The position numbers and the translations under genes are program-made. The notes beneath the pieces are model-generated. The model did not search any database. It saw only the letters and a list, made by a program, of their open reading frames with translations, and was not told where the DNA came from. 64,000 nt of DNA from Streptomyces sp. DH-12. GTDB taxonomy: Bacteria; Actinomycetota; Actinomycetes; Streptomycetales; Streptomycetaceae. The stretch is from positions 1,798,001-1,862,000 of the forward strand of contig NZ_PPFB01000001.1 in assembly GCF_002899455.1 (NCBI RefSeq). Direction: 5' to 3'. Below, one piece after another: positions 33,781 through 42,251 of this stretch (the stretch's first letter is position 1; the number at the start of each line of letters is the position of its first letter).

Positions 33781-34660
33781 CACCACTACTCCCGGGGACA
33801 CCGGCGATCTCGCCGGACTGGAAGCGGGCCTGGACGCACTGGAGACGGTGCAGACCACCCGCAAGCCGCTGCGGCAGACCCTCACCCAGAAGGTCCTCCC
33901 CCCGGTCGTCGCCGTCGCGCTCGTGCTGGCCGTGTGGCAGTCCCTGATCACCTTCGAGGTCGTCGACGACCCCACCAAGCTGCCCGCGCCCGCCGACGTC
34001 TGGCACGTGCTGGAGAAGGCCTGGCTGCAGGGCGAACTCCTCGGCTACATCTGGACCTCGGTCTCCCGCGGCCTGCTCGGCTTCTGCCTCGCCCTGCTCA
34101 TCGCCACCCCCCTCGGTCTCCTCCTCGCCCGCGTCAGACTGATCCGCGCCGCGATCGGCCCGATCCTGTCCGGTCTGCAGTCCCTGCCCTCGGTCGCCTG
34201 GGTCCCGCCCGCCGTCATCTGGCTCGGCCTGAACAACCAGATGATGTACGCGGTCATCCTCCTGGGCGCGGTCCCCTCCATCGCCAACGGACTGCTCTCC
34301 GGCGTCGACCAGGTCCCGCCCCTGTTCCAGCGCGCCGGCCGCACCCTCGGCGCCACCGGCCTCAAGGGCACCTGGCACATCACCCTGCCCGCCGCCCTCC
34401 CCGGCTATGTCGCCGGACTGAAGCAGGGCTGGGCCTTCTCCTGGCGCTCCCTCATGGCCGCCGAGATCATCGCCTCCTTCCCCGACCTCGGCGTCGGCCT
34501 CGGACAGCTCCTGGAGAACGGCCGCAACGCCAGCGACATGGCCATGGTCTTCGAGGCGATCCTGCTCATCCTCACCGTCGGCATCGCCATCGACCTGCTG
34601 ATCTTCAGCCCCCTCGAACGACGGGTCCTGCGCACCCGCGGACTCCTGGTGAAGAGCTGA
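33767..34660 (+). CDS. ssuC: Sulfonate-type ABC transporter permease
   Basis: 297 residues with an N-terminal cytoplasmic extension of about 45 residues and six predicted membrane segments. The ATPase-docking loop is LGATGLKGTWHITLPAALPGYVAGLKQGWAF, in the position of the EAA motif. ATG 33767 is preceded by GGGGAG and lies inside the end of ssuB. With ssuA and ssuB it forms a complete importer, cotranscribed with sulfate reduction genes. Confidence 0.88.
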   Translation: MASTDTTTPGDTGDLAGLEAGLDALETVQTTRKPLRQTLTQKVLPPVVAVALVLAVWQSLITFEVVDDPTKLPAPADVWHVLEKAWLQGELLGYIWTSVSRGLLGFCLALLIATPLGLLLARVRLIRAAIGPILSGLQSLPSVAWVPPAVIWLGLNNQMMYAVILLGAVPSIANGLLSGVDQVPPLFQRAGRTLGATGLKGTWHITLPAALPGYVAGLKQGWAFSWRSLMAAEIIASFPDLGVGLGQLLENGRNASDMAMVFEAILLILTVGIAIDLLIFSPLERRVLRTRGLLVKS

Positions 34661-34670
34661 GGTGCGGATG

Positions 34671-35411
34671 ATGCTGCGTCGTCCTGTCCTTCTCGTCGTC
34701 GCCCACGGCAGCCGTGACCCGCGGCACGCCGCGACCGTGCACGACCTGGTGCGCCGGGTGCGCGCCCAGCGGCCCGGCCTGCGGGTGGAGACCGGGTTCC
34801 TGGACTTCAACGTGCCGTCCGTCGGCGCGGTGCTCGAGTCCCTGGACGCGGAGGGGGTGCGTGACGTGGTCGCGCTGCCGCTGCTGCTGACCCGCGCCTT
34901 CCACGCCAAGGCGGACATCCCCGCGGTGCTGGCCGAGGCCCCGCCGCGGCTGCGGATCCGCCAGGCCGAGGTGCTGGGTCCGTCCCCGCTGCTGCTGGCG
35001 GCCCTGGAACGCCGGCTGTACGAGGCGGGTCTGACGCCCGCCGACAAGCCCTCGACCGGGGTCGTGCTGGCCTCGGCGGGGTCCTCCGACCCGGAGGCGA
35101 TCGCAGTGATCGCAGACGTCGCGCGGGAGTGGCGGCACACCGGTTGGTGCGCCGTGCGGCCTGCGTTCGCCTCCGCATCCCTTCCCCGCACCGAACAGGC
35201 GGTGCGGGAACTGCGGGAACTCGGCTGCCCCCGCGTCGCCGTCGCGCCGTACGTGCTGGCGCCGGGCCGGCTGCCGGACCGGATCGCCCGGGGCGCGGCC
35301 GGCGCGGACGTCCTGGCGGACGTGCTGGGCCCGTCGCCGGAGGTCGCCCGGGTGCTCCTGGAGCGCTACGACGCGGCGCGGACGCCGTCGCTCCAGGCGC
35401 TGGGCGCCTGA
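34671..35411 (+). CDS. Sirohydrochlorin chelatase (CbiX/SirB type)
   Basis: 246 residues, two tandem CbiX-like halves. The first begins VLLVVAHGSRDPRH, with the metal-binding His; the second begins TGVVLASAGSSDPEA. It inserts iron (or cobalt) into sirohydrochlorin, supplying the siroheme that the sulfite reductase at the head of the operon needs. GAGGTG at 34659-34664 best serves ATG 34671; ATG 34668 and GTG 34662 are also in frame. Last gene of the sulfur operon; a hairpin spans its stop. Confidence 0.85.
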   Translation: MLRRPVLLVVAHGSRDPRHAATVHDLVRRVRAQRPGLRVETGFLDFNVPSVGAVLESLDAEGVRDVVALPLLLTRAFHAKADIPAVLAEAPPRLRIRQAEVLGPSPLLLAALERRLYEAGLTPADKPSTGVVLASAGSSDPEAIAVIADVAREWRHTGWCAVRPAFASASLPRTEQAVRELRELGCPRVAVAPYVLAPGRLPDRIARGAAGADVLADVLGPSPEVARVLLERYDAARTPSLQALGA

Positions 35412-35426
35412 GCCGGGCGGCTCAGG
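35407..35426. terminator. Hairpin overlapping two convergent stop codons
   Basis: CCTGAGCC (35407-35414), GGGC loop, GGCTCAGG (35419-35426). It contains the TGA of the chelatase gene and the stop of the convergent DUF1697 gene, and could end both transcripts. Confidence 0.6.
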
Positions 35427-35970
35427 TCCCGGTCATCTCCACCAGCCTGCGCACCGTGTTCCAGTTGCGGCTGGTGGCGACGACGCCCTTGCTCAGGCGC
35501 GGCTTGGACAGGTGGTCGGCGAGCCCGGAGCGGCCGAGGCCGTCGGGGACGTACAGGTAGAGAGCGCGGTCGCCGAGGCGGAACTCCTCCGGGAGGTACG
35601 CCTGCCGGTCGATCTCCGCGAACCGCTCGTCGGTGACGGGTGCGGAGAAGTAGGTGACGTGGAGCTGCTTCGGCTCCAGCTCGCCGGCCGGGAAGGGGCA
35701 GGCCTCGACGACGCCCTTCAGATAGGCGTGGTCGCGCACGATCACGTCCACGTCGAAGCCGAACCGCCGGGCGAGCGCCCCGGACAGCTCGGCGGCCAGC
35801 GACTCCTCGTCGCCGTGGCCTGCGGTGAACGCCGCCTGGCCGCTCTGCAGGTACGTGCGTACGTCCTCGTGACCGAGGCTCTCCAGCAGGCCGCGCAGCT
35901 CGGCCATCGGGACCTTCCGCCCGCCGCCCACGTTGATGCCGCGCAGCAGCGCCGCGTATCTCGTCGCCAT
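35422..35970 (-). CDS. DUF1697 family protein
   Basis: 182 residues with the DUF1697 opening YAALLRGINVGGGRKVPMAEL and the DVRTYLQSGQAAF segment. The family has an alpha/beta fold and no known activity. Start ATG 35970 with TACAGT seven bases upstream and no ribosome binding site (leaderless pattern). Monocistronic and convergent with the sulfur operon; no functional link is apparent. Confidence 0.85.
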   Translation of the reverse strand: MATRYAALLRGINVGGGRKVPMAELRGLLESLGHEDVRTYLQSGQAAFTAGHGDEESLAAELSGALARRFGFDVDVIVRDHAYLKGVVEACPFPAGELEPKQLHVTYFSAPVTDERFAEIDRQAYLPEEFRLGDRALYLYVPDGLGRSGLADHLSKPRLSKGVVATSRNWNTVRRLVEMTGT

Positions 35971-35977
35971 GGCCCCG

Positions 35978-35983
35978 ACTGTA
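35978..35983 (-). promoter_or_regulatory. -10 hexamer TACAGT, leaderless-type promoter
   Basis: Ends seven bases before ATG 35970. Confidence 0.5.
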
Positions 35984-35988
35984 GTGGG

Positions 35989-36021
35989 GCCGTCGTGCCC
36001 CGTGGGGGCGGGCACGACGGC
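35989..36021. repeat. 12-bp perfect inverted repeat
   Basis: GCCGTCGTGCCC pairs with GGGCACGACGGC around a nine-base loop, just upstream of the DUF1697 promoter. Terminator, operator or both. Confidence 0.5.
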
Positions 36022-36306
36022 CGGGGCCCGCGCACGGCGGGCCCCGCCGCTCCGGCCGGCGGGCCGGGCCCGGAGCAGCCTGAGAACACCGCTGTGACGT
36101 GACGAGCGGGATCCGGTGCCGCACGCGCGGCCCCCACCGGCCCCGATGTCCGGTCCCCGTCCCCGGCCCTGATCCACCGTCCCGGTGTCCCGGACATGTG
36201 TAGGGGGCCACGTCCTCCCCAGTGGGGAGGGGGGCCGGGCCGGTGGGATGAGTGCGGGCCCCGCGGCTTCACCGGACAGCACGACGAGACGCGCCCGCCC
36301 GGCCCA

Positions 36307-36312
36307 TACCTT
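36307..36312 (+). promoter_or_regulatory. -10 hexamer TACCTT of the MMPL gene
   Basis: 57 bases before ATG 36369, leaving a leader of about 50 bases that contains the gene's GAGGGAG ribosome binding site. Confidence 0.4.
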
Positions 36313-36368
36313 CGGAACGTCAGGTGGCGGCAGGGGGTCGCTGCCGCACACGAGGGAGCGAACCCGTC

Positions 36369-38630
36369 ATGGGGAACGGAGACGCGCGGGTACGGGGGCT
36401 CGCCGCCCGGGCCGGCGGCTGGAGCGCCCGGCACCGCTGGGCGGCCGTCGGCATCTGGGTGCTGTTCGTGGTGCTGGCGATGGGGCTCGGCTCGGCCGCG
36501 GGCCGGGTCGACGTCGAGGAGAGTGAGCAGCTCAAGGGGGAGACCAGCACCGCGGCCCGCATCGTCGAGGAGGCCGGGATCGAGGAGCCGGCCTCGGAGA
36601 CCGTGCTCGTCCAGGCGAAGGACGGCGGTCTCACGTCCACCGACGCCGCGTTCCGGTCGGCGGTCGCCGCGGTCGTCACGGCCGTGGAGGGGACCGGCGA
36701 GGTCACGGACGTCACCTCGCCGTACGAGAGCGGCACGGTCTCGAAGGACGGGCGCAGCGCGCTGGTCCAGTTCGACGTGCGGGGCGACCCGCGGACGGCC
36801 GGTGAGCGGATCCAGCCGGTGCTGGACGCGGTGGCGGACGTCCAGAAGGAGCACGAGTCGCTGCGGATCGAGGAGATCGGCGGCGCCAGCATGATGAAGA
36901 CGTTCGACGACGCGTTCGGCGACGACTTCAAGAAGGCCGAGTACTCGGCCGTGCCGGTCGCCCTCGGCATCCTGCTGATCGCGTTCGGCGCGCTGGTGGC
37001 GGCGCTGCTGCCGGTCGCGCTGGCGATCACCGCGATCATCGCGACGATGGGCCTGATGGGCCTGGTGAGCCACCTCCAGCCGATGAGCGACACCGCCAAC
37101 TCGGTGATGCTGCTGGTGGGTCTGGCCGTCGGCGTCGACTACTGCCTGTTCTACCTGCGCCGGGAGCGCGAGGAGCGGGCGGCGGGACGGGACGCGCGGA
37201 CGGCGCTGCGGATCGCCGCCGCGACCAGCGGCCGGGCGATCGTCGTCTCCGGTGTCACGGTGTGCGTGGCGATGGCGGGCATGCTGTTCACCGGGATCGC
37301 CGAGTTCGAGGCGATGGGCCTGGCCTCGCTGATGGTGGTGGGCGTGGCGATGGTCGGCTCCGTGACCGTCCTGCCGGCGCTGCTGTCGCTGTTGGGCGAA
37401 CGGGTCGAGAAGGGCAGGGTGCCGTTCCTGCGCCGGCGGACGGGCGCCGGCAACGACAGCCGGTTCTGGTCGGCCGTGCTGAAGCGGGTCCTCGCCCGGC
37501 CGGTGCTGTCGGTGGTCGTGGCGACCGGCGCCCTGCTCGCGGTGGCCGCGCCCGCGCTCGGCATGAAGACCGAGAACCTGACCCTGGACCAGGAGTTCGG
37601 CGACTCGCTGCCGATCGTGCAGACGTACAACCGGGTCAACGAGGCGTTCCCGGGCGGTTCGGAGCCGGCCGAGGTGGTCGTCAAGGCGGACGACATCAAC
37701 GCGCCGGAGGTGAAGGCGGCGCTGGCCGACTTCCGTGAGCAGGCGGTCGGTTCGGGCGCCTCGCGCGGTCCGGTCGAGATCAAGCTGCACGACCGGCAGA
37801 ACCTGGCCTTCGTCTACGTGCCGCTGGTCGGCGGCTCCGACCAGGACGCGGCGGGCGCCAGCCTGGAGAAGCTGCGCGACGAGGTGCGGCCCGCGACGCT
37901 GGGCGAGGTCGACGGGGTCGAGGCGCCGATCACCGGTCAGGTGGCGGGCAACAAGGACTTCAACGACCAGCTCGTCGGCTCGGTGGTCCCGGTGTTCGCG
38001 TTCGTGGTGGTGTTCGCCTTCGTGCTGATGCTGCTGTCGTTCCGCTCGCTGACGGTCGCGGTCACCTCGATCGTGCTGAACCTGCTGTCGGTGGGCGCCG
38101 CGTACGGCATCCTCGTGGCGGTCTTCCAGCACGGCTGGGGCGCGTCCCTGGTGGGCGCGGAGGGCGTGGGCGCCATCATCAGCTGGCTTCCGCTGTTCCT
38201 CTTCGTGATCCTGTTCGGCCTGTCGATGGACTACCACGTGTTCGTGGTGTCCCGGATCCGTGAGGCGCGGGCGCGGGGCCTTCAGACGCGGGACGCGATC
38301 CGGCACGGGGTGGTCACCACGGCCGGCGTGGTCACGAGCGCCGCGGTCATCATGGTCGCCGTGTTCGCGATCTTCGGGACGCTGTCCATGCAGTCCATGA
38401 AGCAGATGGGCGTGGGCCTGGCGGCGGCGGTGCTGATCGACGCGACGGTCATCCGGGGCGTGCTGCTCCCGGCGGTGATGGCGCTGCTCGGCGAGCGCAA
38501 CTGGTACTTCCCGAAGTGGCTGCACCGGCTGCCCGACCTGACCCACGACGAGACGCCGGCGGCGCCCGCGCCGACGCCGACGCCGACGCCGCGGGCGAAG
38601 GACGACGAGGGCGAGAAGGTGCCGGTCTGA
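36369..38630 (+). CDS. MMPL family RND transporter
   Basis: 753 residues with the typical 1+5, 1+5 arrangement of membrane helices and two large extracytoplasmic loops. The paired proton-relay motifs GLAVGVDYCLFYL (first half) and GLSMDYHVFVVSR (second half) both keep the Asp-Tyr pair, so transport is probably intact. Actinobacterial MMPL proteins export lipids, polyketides or drugs, driven by protons. The C-terminal tail has a run of Pro-Thr dipeptides. GAGGGAG precedes ATG 36369. Alone in its transcript; a strong terminator follows. Neighbouring macrolide glycosyltransferase suggests but does not prove an export role in defence. Confidence 0.88.
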   Translation: MGNGDARVRGLAARAGGWSARHRWAAVGIWVLFVVLAMGLGSAAGRVDVEESEQLKGETSTAARIVEEAGIEEPASETVLVQAKDGGLTSTDAAFRSAVAAVVTAVEGTGEVTDVTSPYESGTVSKDGRSALVQFDVRGDPRTAGERIQPVLDAVADVQKEHESLRIEEIGGASMMKTFDDAFGDDFKKAEYSAVPVALGILLIAFGALVAALLPVALAITAIIATMGLMGLVSHLQPMSDTANSVMLLVGLAVGVDYCLFYLRREREERAAGRDARTALRIAAATSGRAIVVSGVTVCVAMAGMLFTGIAEFEAMGLASLMVVGVAMVGSVTVLPALLSLLGERVEKGRVPFLRRRTGAGNDSRFWSAVLKRVLARPVLSVVVATGALLAVAAPALGMKTENLTLDQEFGDSLPIVQTYNRVNEAFPGGSEPAEVVVKADDINAPEVKAALADFREQAVGSGASRGPVEIKLHDRQNLAFVYVPLVGGSDQDAAGASLEKLRDEVRPATLGEVDGVEAPITGQVAGNKDFNDQLVGSVVPVFAFVVVFAFVLMLLSFRSLTVAVTSIVLNLLSVGAAYGILVAVFQHGWGASLVGAEGVGAIISWLPLFLFVILFGLSMDYHVFVVSRIREARARGLQTRDAIRHGVVTTAGVVTSAAVIMVAVFAIFGTLSMQSMKQMGVGLAAAVLIDATVIRGVLLPAVMALLGERNWYFPKWLHRLPDLTHDETPAAPAPTPTPTPRAKDDEGEKVPV

Positions 38631-38649
38631 CCGGCGCGGACACGAACCG

Positions 38650-38677
38650 GGGCCCGGCGGCTGCCACCGCCGGGCCC
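38650..38677. terminator. Bidirectional terminator between MMPL and glycosyltransferase genes
   Basis: GGGCCCGGCGG (38650-38660), CTGCCA loop, CCGCCGGGCCC (38667-38677), a perfect 11-bp stem between convergent genes. Three CCCGTGCCGTC-like repeats follow at 38679-38720. Confidence 0.8.
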
Positions 38678-38717
38678 TTCCCGTGCCGTCGGGTCCCGTG
38701 CCGTCGGCCCCGTGCCG

Positions 38718-39917
38718 TCAGCCGCGTCCGGGCAGCTCGGCCTCGATCAGGTCGGCGGCCCTGCGGGTGCCGCCCTCCTCGGCCATCTCCGCCTGGACGC
38801 TCTTGAGGCGGCGGGCGACCTCCGGGTCGTCCACCAGGGCGAGGGCGGCGGTGCGCAGCGCCTCGGCGGTCGCCTCCTCGGCGGGCAGGTGCCGGGCCAC
38901 GCCGAGCGCCTGGAGCATGTCCGCGTTGCCGAACTGGTCCACGGCCTGCGGCACGGCGATCATCGGGGTCGCGGTGGCCAGACCCTCCTGGCTGCCGCCC
39001 GCACCGGCGTGGGTGACGAACAGGTCGGCCTGCTTGAGGACGGCGAGCTGCGGCACCCAGGACCGCACCTCGACGTTCGGCGGTACGTCGCCGAGCTCGG
39101 CGGGGTCGACGTGCTTGCCGATCTGCAGCACCAGGTGCCAGCCGGGCAGGCGGCCGAACGCCTCGACGCACTCCCGGTAGAAGGCGGGCCGTTTGGTGAA
39201 GGACGAGCCGAGCGACACCAGGACGACCTTCTCCGCCCCGGCGGGCCGCCGCCAGTCGCCCTCGGCGCTCCGGTCGCCCTGGCAGGCGCCCACGAAGGAG
39301 TACACGCGCTCGTCGACCCGGTCGGCGTGCGGCTGGAGCGCCTTCGGGATGAGCACGAGGGAACGGTCCGGGCGTCCCACGAAGTCGTCCGGGTGCAGGC
39401 TGATCCCGTTCTCCTCCAGCCACGCCCGGAAGCGGGCGTAGTACGCCTTGCCGCGTTCGGTCCTCCTCGGCTCCTCCCACAGCGGTTCGGCGATCTCCTT
39501 CTCGTAACCGTCCCAGGCGACGAGGTTCGGTGAGAGGGAGACGGCGGGCACGCCCCAGCGGTGGGCGAGCACGCGGGCCGGGTAGGCGGTGATGTCGTGC
39601 AGCACGAGGTCGGGGGTGTCGCCCTCGTACGCCTCGATGAGCTGCGGGAGCGCCTGCACGGCGTCCGCGAGGAAGGGCTCGACGTTGTCGAGGAGGGTGG
39701 TGCCCCAGGCCTCGGGGTCGTCGTCGGGGCCGGGCAGGGTGGAGTTCCACAGCTTGGGCTCGGCGCCGGTCCCGGCGACCTTCTCGGCGAAGAGCGGCGG
39801 GATCGCGTAGGTCACCCGGTGTCCGCGCGCCACCAGCTCGCGGATCACCTCGAGGCTGGGGTTCACGTGCCCGTGGGCGGCGATGGAGAACATGGCGATG
39901 TGCGCGGGAGCGGTCAT
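38718..39917 (-). CDS. Macrolide glycosyltransferase, OleD/Mgt type
   Basis: 399 residues. Transfers glucose from UDP-glucose to the desosamine 2'-hydroxyl of macrolides, inactivating them. The N-terminal [15 protein letters not shown] (catalytic His15), [18 protein letters not shown] and the donor-binding [17 protein letters not shown] segments match OleD of S. antibioticus and Mgt of S. lividans very closely. OleD-like enzymes also glycosylate many phenols. No macrolide biosynthesis gene is present, so this is a stand-alone defence enzyme. Leaderless-type promoter with an overlapping upstream TetR-like operator. Confidence 0.9.
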   Translation of the reverse strand: MTAPAHIAMFSIAAHGHVNPSLEVIRELVARGHRVTYAIPPLFAEKVAGTGAEPKLWNSTLPGPDDDPEAWGTTLLDNVEPFLADAVQALPQLIEAYEGDTPDLVLHDITAYPARVLAHRWGVPAVSLSPNLVAWDGYEKEIAEPLWEEPRRTERGKAYYARFRAWLEENGISLHPDDFVGRPDRSLVLIPKALQPHADRVDERVYSFVGACQGDRSAEGDWRRPAGAEKVVLVSLGSSFTKRPAFYRECVEAFGRLPGWHLVLQIGKHVDPAELGDVPPNVEVRSWVPQLAVLKQADLFVTHAGAGGSQEGLATATPMIAVPQAVDQFGNADMLQALGVARHLPAEEATAEALRTAALALVDDPEVARRLKSVQAEMAEEGGTRRAADLIEAELPGRG

Positions 39918-39923
39918 ACGGCG

Positions 39924-39929
39924 ACCGTA
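39924..39929 (-). promoter_or_regulatory. -10 hexamer TACGGT, leaderless-type promoter
   Basis: Ends six bases before ATG 39917. Confidence 0.5.
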
Positions 39930-39931
39930 GG

Positions 39932-39948
39932 CGAGACGATACGTCTCG
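39932..39948. promoter_or_regulatory. TetR-type operator upstream of the glycosyltransferase
   Basis: CGAGACG-ATA-CGTCTCG, a perfect 7-bp inverted repeat with a 3-base centre, placed between the -10 and -35 positions. The pattern is typical of TetR/AcrR regulators in Streptomyces. No TetR gene adjoins it. Confidence 0.6.
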
Positions 39949-40119
39949 TGCAACTCGTTATCGCCCTCGCCGCCGGCGTGATCGGCGCGCGAGCCGTGCC
40001 GGGCGGCCCGGACGACTCGCGCCGGAGCGGTACCCCGCGCTCACCGGCCCGTTCACCCCGCGCCCGGGCCGCCGTGCCCGCGCACCCCGTCGGCCGGGCG
40101 GCGATCTTGCGGGGAGGGC

Positions 40120-41418
40120 TCAGCGCTGGTAGCGGGCGAGGACCAGGTTGCCGTCCTTCTCCAGGCGTTCCCGCAGCTCGCCGAGGCCGATCGCGCCGCT
40201 GTAGTACTCCTGGAGCGCCGGGGTGGCGACCTTGTCCTTCCACTCCGGGTAGCCCCGGACGGACCGGGCCGGCGCCGGGCGCAGGTGGGCGGCGAGCGCC
40301 GTGCCGGTGGCCCAGCCGTGTTCGGGGGTGCGCAGGGCCGGGTCGGCGAGGGCCCGGCGGCCGGTGGGCAGCATCCAGTCGCCGAGCGCGAGGCGCACCA
40401 TGTTCCGCGGCTGGAGCAGGAAGTCCAGGAAGGCGACCGCCTCCTTCTTGTGGGGGCAGTCCTCGGCGACGGACAGGGTCTGCGGGCTGACGCCCTGGGC
40501 GAGACCGGCGGCCCCGGCCGGCGCGGGCAGCACCTGCCACTCGAAGCCCTCCGGCGCCTGCTGGACGATCTGCTGGCGGTAGGAGAAGCCGAGCGGCACC
40601 ATCGCGTACTTCCCCGCGAAGAGGCCGGGCAGGGTGTCGGAGCCGCCGCTGCCGAGGGTGGTGGGCGAGGCGCTGCGGTCGGTGTTCACCTGCTCGTGGA
40701 TCGTGCGCGGGACGACCTCGTCGCCCTCCTCGAACCGCACGGTGGCCTTCCCGTCGGCGCCCCGGTGGAAGAGCCGGCCGCCCGCGGAGAGGGAGAGGTT
40801 GAGGGTGGCGGACACCGGCTCCTTGAGGGGCCAGGCCACCCCGTACCTGCCGTCGCCGGACAGTTCCTTCGTCACCTCGCGGAACTCCGCCCAGCTCCAC
40901 GGGCGCGCGGGGGTCGGGACGCGGACGCCGGACTCCTTCAGGCGGGCGGCGTCGGCGATGAGGACGCGCGGCTCCTGGAGGAAGGGGACGCCGTAGACGC
41001 CGTCGCCGAAGGTGACGGACTCCCAGGCGAGCGGCGGGATGTCGGAGGTCAGCCGCTCGGGCAGCAGCTCCGTGAGGTCGGCGAGGTGGCCGCCGTACGC
41101 GAAGTCGGCGAGGTCGTCGGCGGCGTCGTGGACGATGTCGGGGGCCTCGCCGCCCTCGAAGGAGGTGAGGAGCTGGTCGTGGACGCTGTCCCAGCTGCCC
41201 TGGACGTACTCCACGCGGACCTCGGGGTGGGAGGCGTTCCACTCCTCGACCAGGTCCTTGGTGGCCTCGACCGACTCCTGCTGCCAGGCCAGGGACTGGA
41301 AGCGCAGGGTGATCCGGCCGTCCTCGCGGGCGCCGCCGGAGGAGCAGCCCGCGAGGAGCAGGGCGAGGACGAGGGCCGCGACGAGAACGCGGGCCCGGGA
41401 AGGCGCCGTCCGTGTCAT
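40120..41418 (-). CDS. Carbohydrate ABC transporter substrate-binding lipoprotein
   Basis: 432 residues. Signal with lipobox LLAGC, Cys25. The mature protein is of the family-1 extracellular solute-binding type: ATKDLVEEWNASHPEVRVEYVQGSWD, EAPDIVHDAADDLADFAYGG. It delivers an unidentified sugar or oligosaccharide to the two permeases encoded just upstream. Start ATG 41418 overlaps the stop of the preceding permease (TGATG). Last gene of a three-gene transcript; no ATPase is encoded here, so it probably shares a housekeeping one such as MsiK. Confidence 0.88.
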   Translation of the reverse strand: MTRTAPSRARVLVAALVLALLLAGCSSGGAREDGRITLRFQSLAWQQESVEATKDLVEEWNASHPEVRVEYVQGSWDSVHDQLLTSFEGGEAPDIVHDAADDLADFAYGGHLADLTELLPERLTSDIPPLAWESVTFGDGVYGVPFLQEPRVLIADAARLKESGVRVPTPARPWSWAEFREVTKELSGDGRYGVAWPLKEPVSATLNLSLSAGGRLFHRGADGKATVRFEEGDEVVPRTIHEQVNTDRSASPTTLGSGGSDTLPGLFAGKYAMVPLGFSYRQQIVQQAPEGFEWQVLPAPAGAAGLAQGVSPQTLSVAEDCPHKKEAVAFLDFLLQPRNMVRLALGDWMLPTGRRALADPALRTPEHGWATGTALAAHLRPAPARSVRGYPEWKDKVATPALQEYYSGAIGLGELRERLEKDGNLVLARYQR

Positions 41419-42251
41419 CAGCCCTTCACCGCCCCGGCGAGCAGGGAGCCGGTGATCCGGCGCTGGATGAGCGCGAACACCAGCAGCGAGGGCAGCGTCG
41501 CGAGGAACGCGGCGGCTGCCAGCGGGCCGAGGTCGGCGACCCCCTCGGCCCCGATGAAGCGGGTGAGGAGCACCGGCAGCGTCTGCTGTTCCGGCGTCTT
41601 CAGCAGGACGAGGGCGAAGAAGAACTCGTTCCACGCGGTGACGAAGGCGAACAGCGCGGTCGCGGCGATGCCCGGCGCGAGCAGCGGCGCGGTCACCGAC
41701 ACCAGGGTGCGCAGCCGCCCGGCCCCGTCCACGGCCGCCGCCTCCTCCAGCTCGGCCGGCACGGCGCGGACGTACCCGGTGAGCATCCACAGGGCGAAGG
41801 GCAGCGCCCAGACGACGTGGACCAGCACCAGACCGGGCAGCGAGTCGATCAGCCGCAGGTTCCTCAGCACCAGGAACAGCGGGATGATCAGCAGCACGAA
41901 CGGGAACGCCTGGCTGACCACCACCCAGCCGGTCACCGCCCGCACGAGGGCGCCGCGGTGGCGGGCCATGACGTACGCCATTGGGGTGGCCACGGCGACC
42001 GCGACGACGGCCGCGGCGGACGCGGTGAGCAGGGAGTTGAGGGCGGCCCGCAGCAGCGGCTGCTCGTCGAAGGCCTGGCGGAAGTTGGCGAGGGTGGGGT
42101 CCTGCGGGATCCAGGTGGGGTGCAGTCCGGCCAGCTCGGTGGGCGGCTTGAACGCGGTGGACGCCAGCCAGACGAGCGGGAAGGCCAGGAAGACCAGGTA
42201 CGCGAGCAGGGCCGCGTACTGGCCGGCGCGGGCGGCGGGACGGGTCCTCAC
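41418..42251 (-). CDS. Carbohydrate ABC transporter permease, MalG type
   Basis: 277 residues, six membrane segments. The EAA loop is VPAELEEAAAVDGAGRLRTL, which docks the ATPase. GTG 42251 overlaps the stop of the MalF-type gene (GTGA) and its own stop overlaps the lipoprotein gene, so the three are tightly coupled. The substrate follows from the lipoprotein and is unknown. Confidence 0.88.
   Translation of the reverse strand: MRTRPAARAGQYAALLAYLVFLAFPLVWLASTAFKPPTELAGLHPTWIPQDPTLANFRQAFDEQPLLRAALNSLLTASAAAVVAVAVATPMAYVMARHRGALVRAVTGWVVVSQAFPFVLLIIPLFLVLRNLRLIDSLPGLVLVHVVWALPFALWMLTGYVRAVPAELEEAAAVDGAGRLRTLVSVTAPLLAPGIAATALFAFVTAWNEFFFALVLLKTPEQQTLPVLLTRFIGAEGVADLGPLAAAAFLATLPSLLVFALIQRRITGSLLAGAVKG

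Larger units (their letters stand above)
35971..36368. other. Hairpin-rich divergent region, DUF1697/MMPL
   Basis: 398 bases without a gene. From the left: the TACAGT -10 of the DUF1697 gene (35978-35983); a perfect 12-bp stem (35989-36000 with 36010-36021); a 9-bp stem (36023-36031 with 36037-36045); a 7-bp stem GCTCCGG/CCGGAGC near 36049-36076; a CCTCCCC/GGGGAGG hairpin (36214-36230); and the TACCTT -10 of the MMPL gene (36307-36312). Confidence 0.55.

Noticed and set aside
35742..38546. 934-codon minus-strand frame opposite the MMPL gene
   Set aside because: Composition (His, Arg, Gln, Asp repeats) is typical of antisense frames of GC-rich membrane-protein genes; the plus strand encodes a clear MMPL transporter.
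38679..38720. Three CCCGTGCCGTC repeats
   Set aside because: Short, imperfectly spaced and overlapping a gene end; no array-like regularity, so not a CRISPR or significant tandem repeat.
39950..40119. Possible small membrane protein reading from GTG 39949 on the plus strand
   Set aside because: After a short hydrophobic start the frame becomes Arg/Pro-rich antisense-like sequence, and no ribosome binding site is present.
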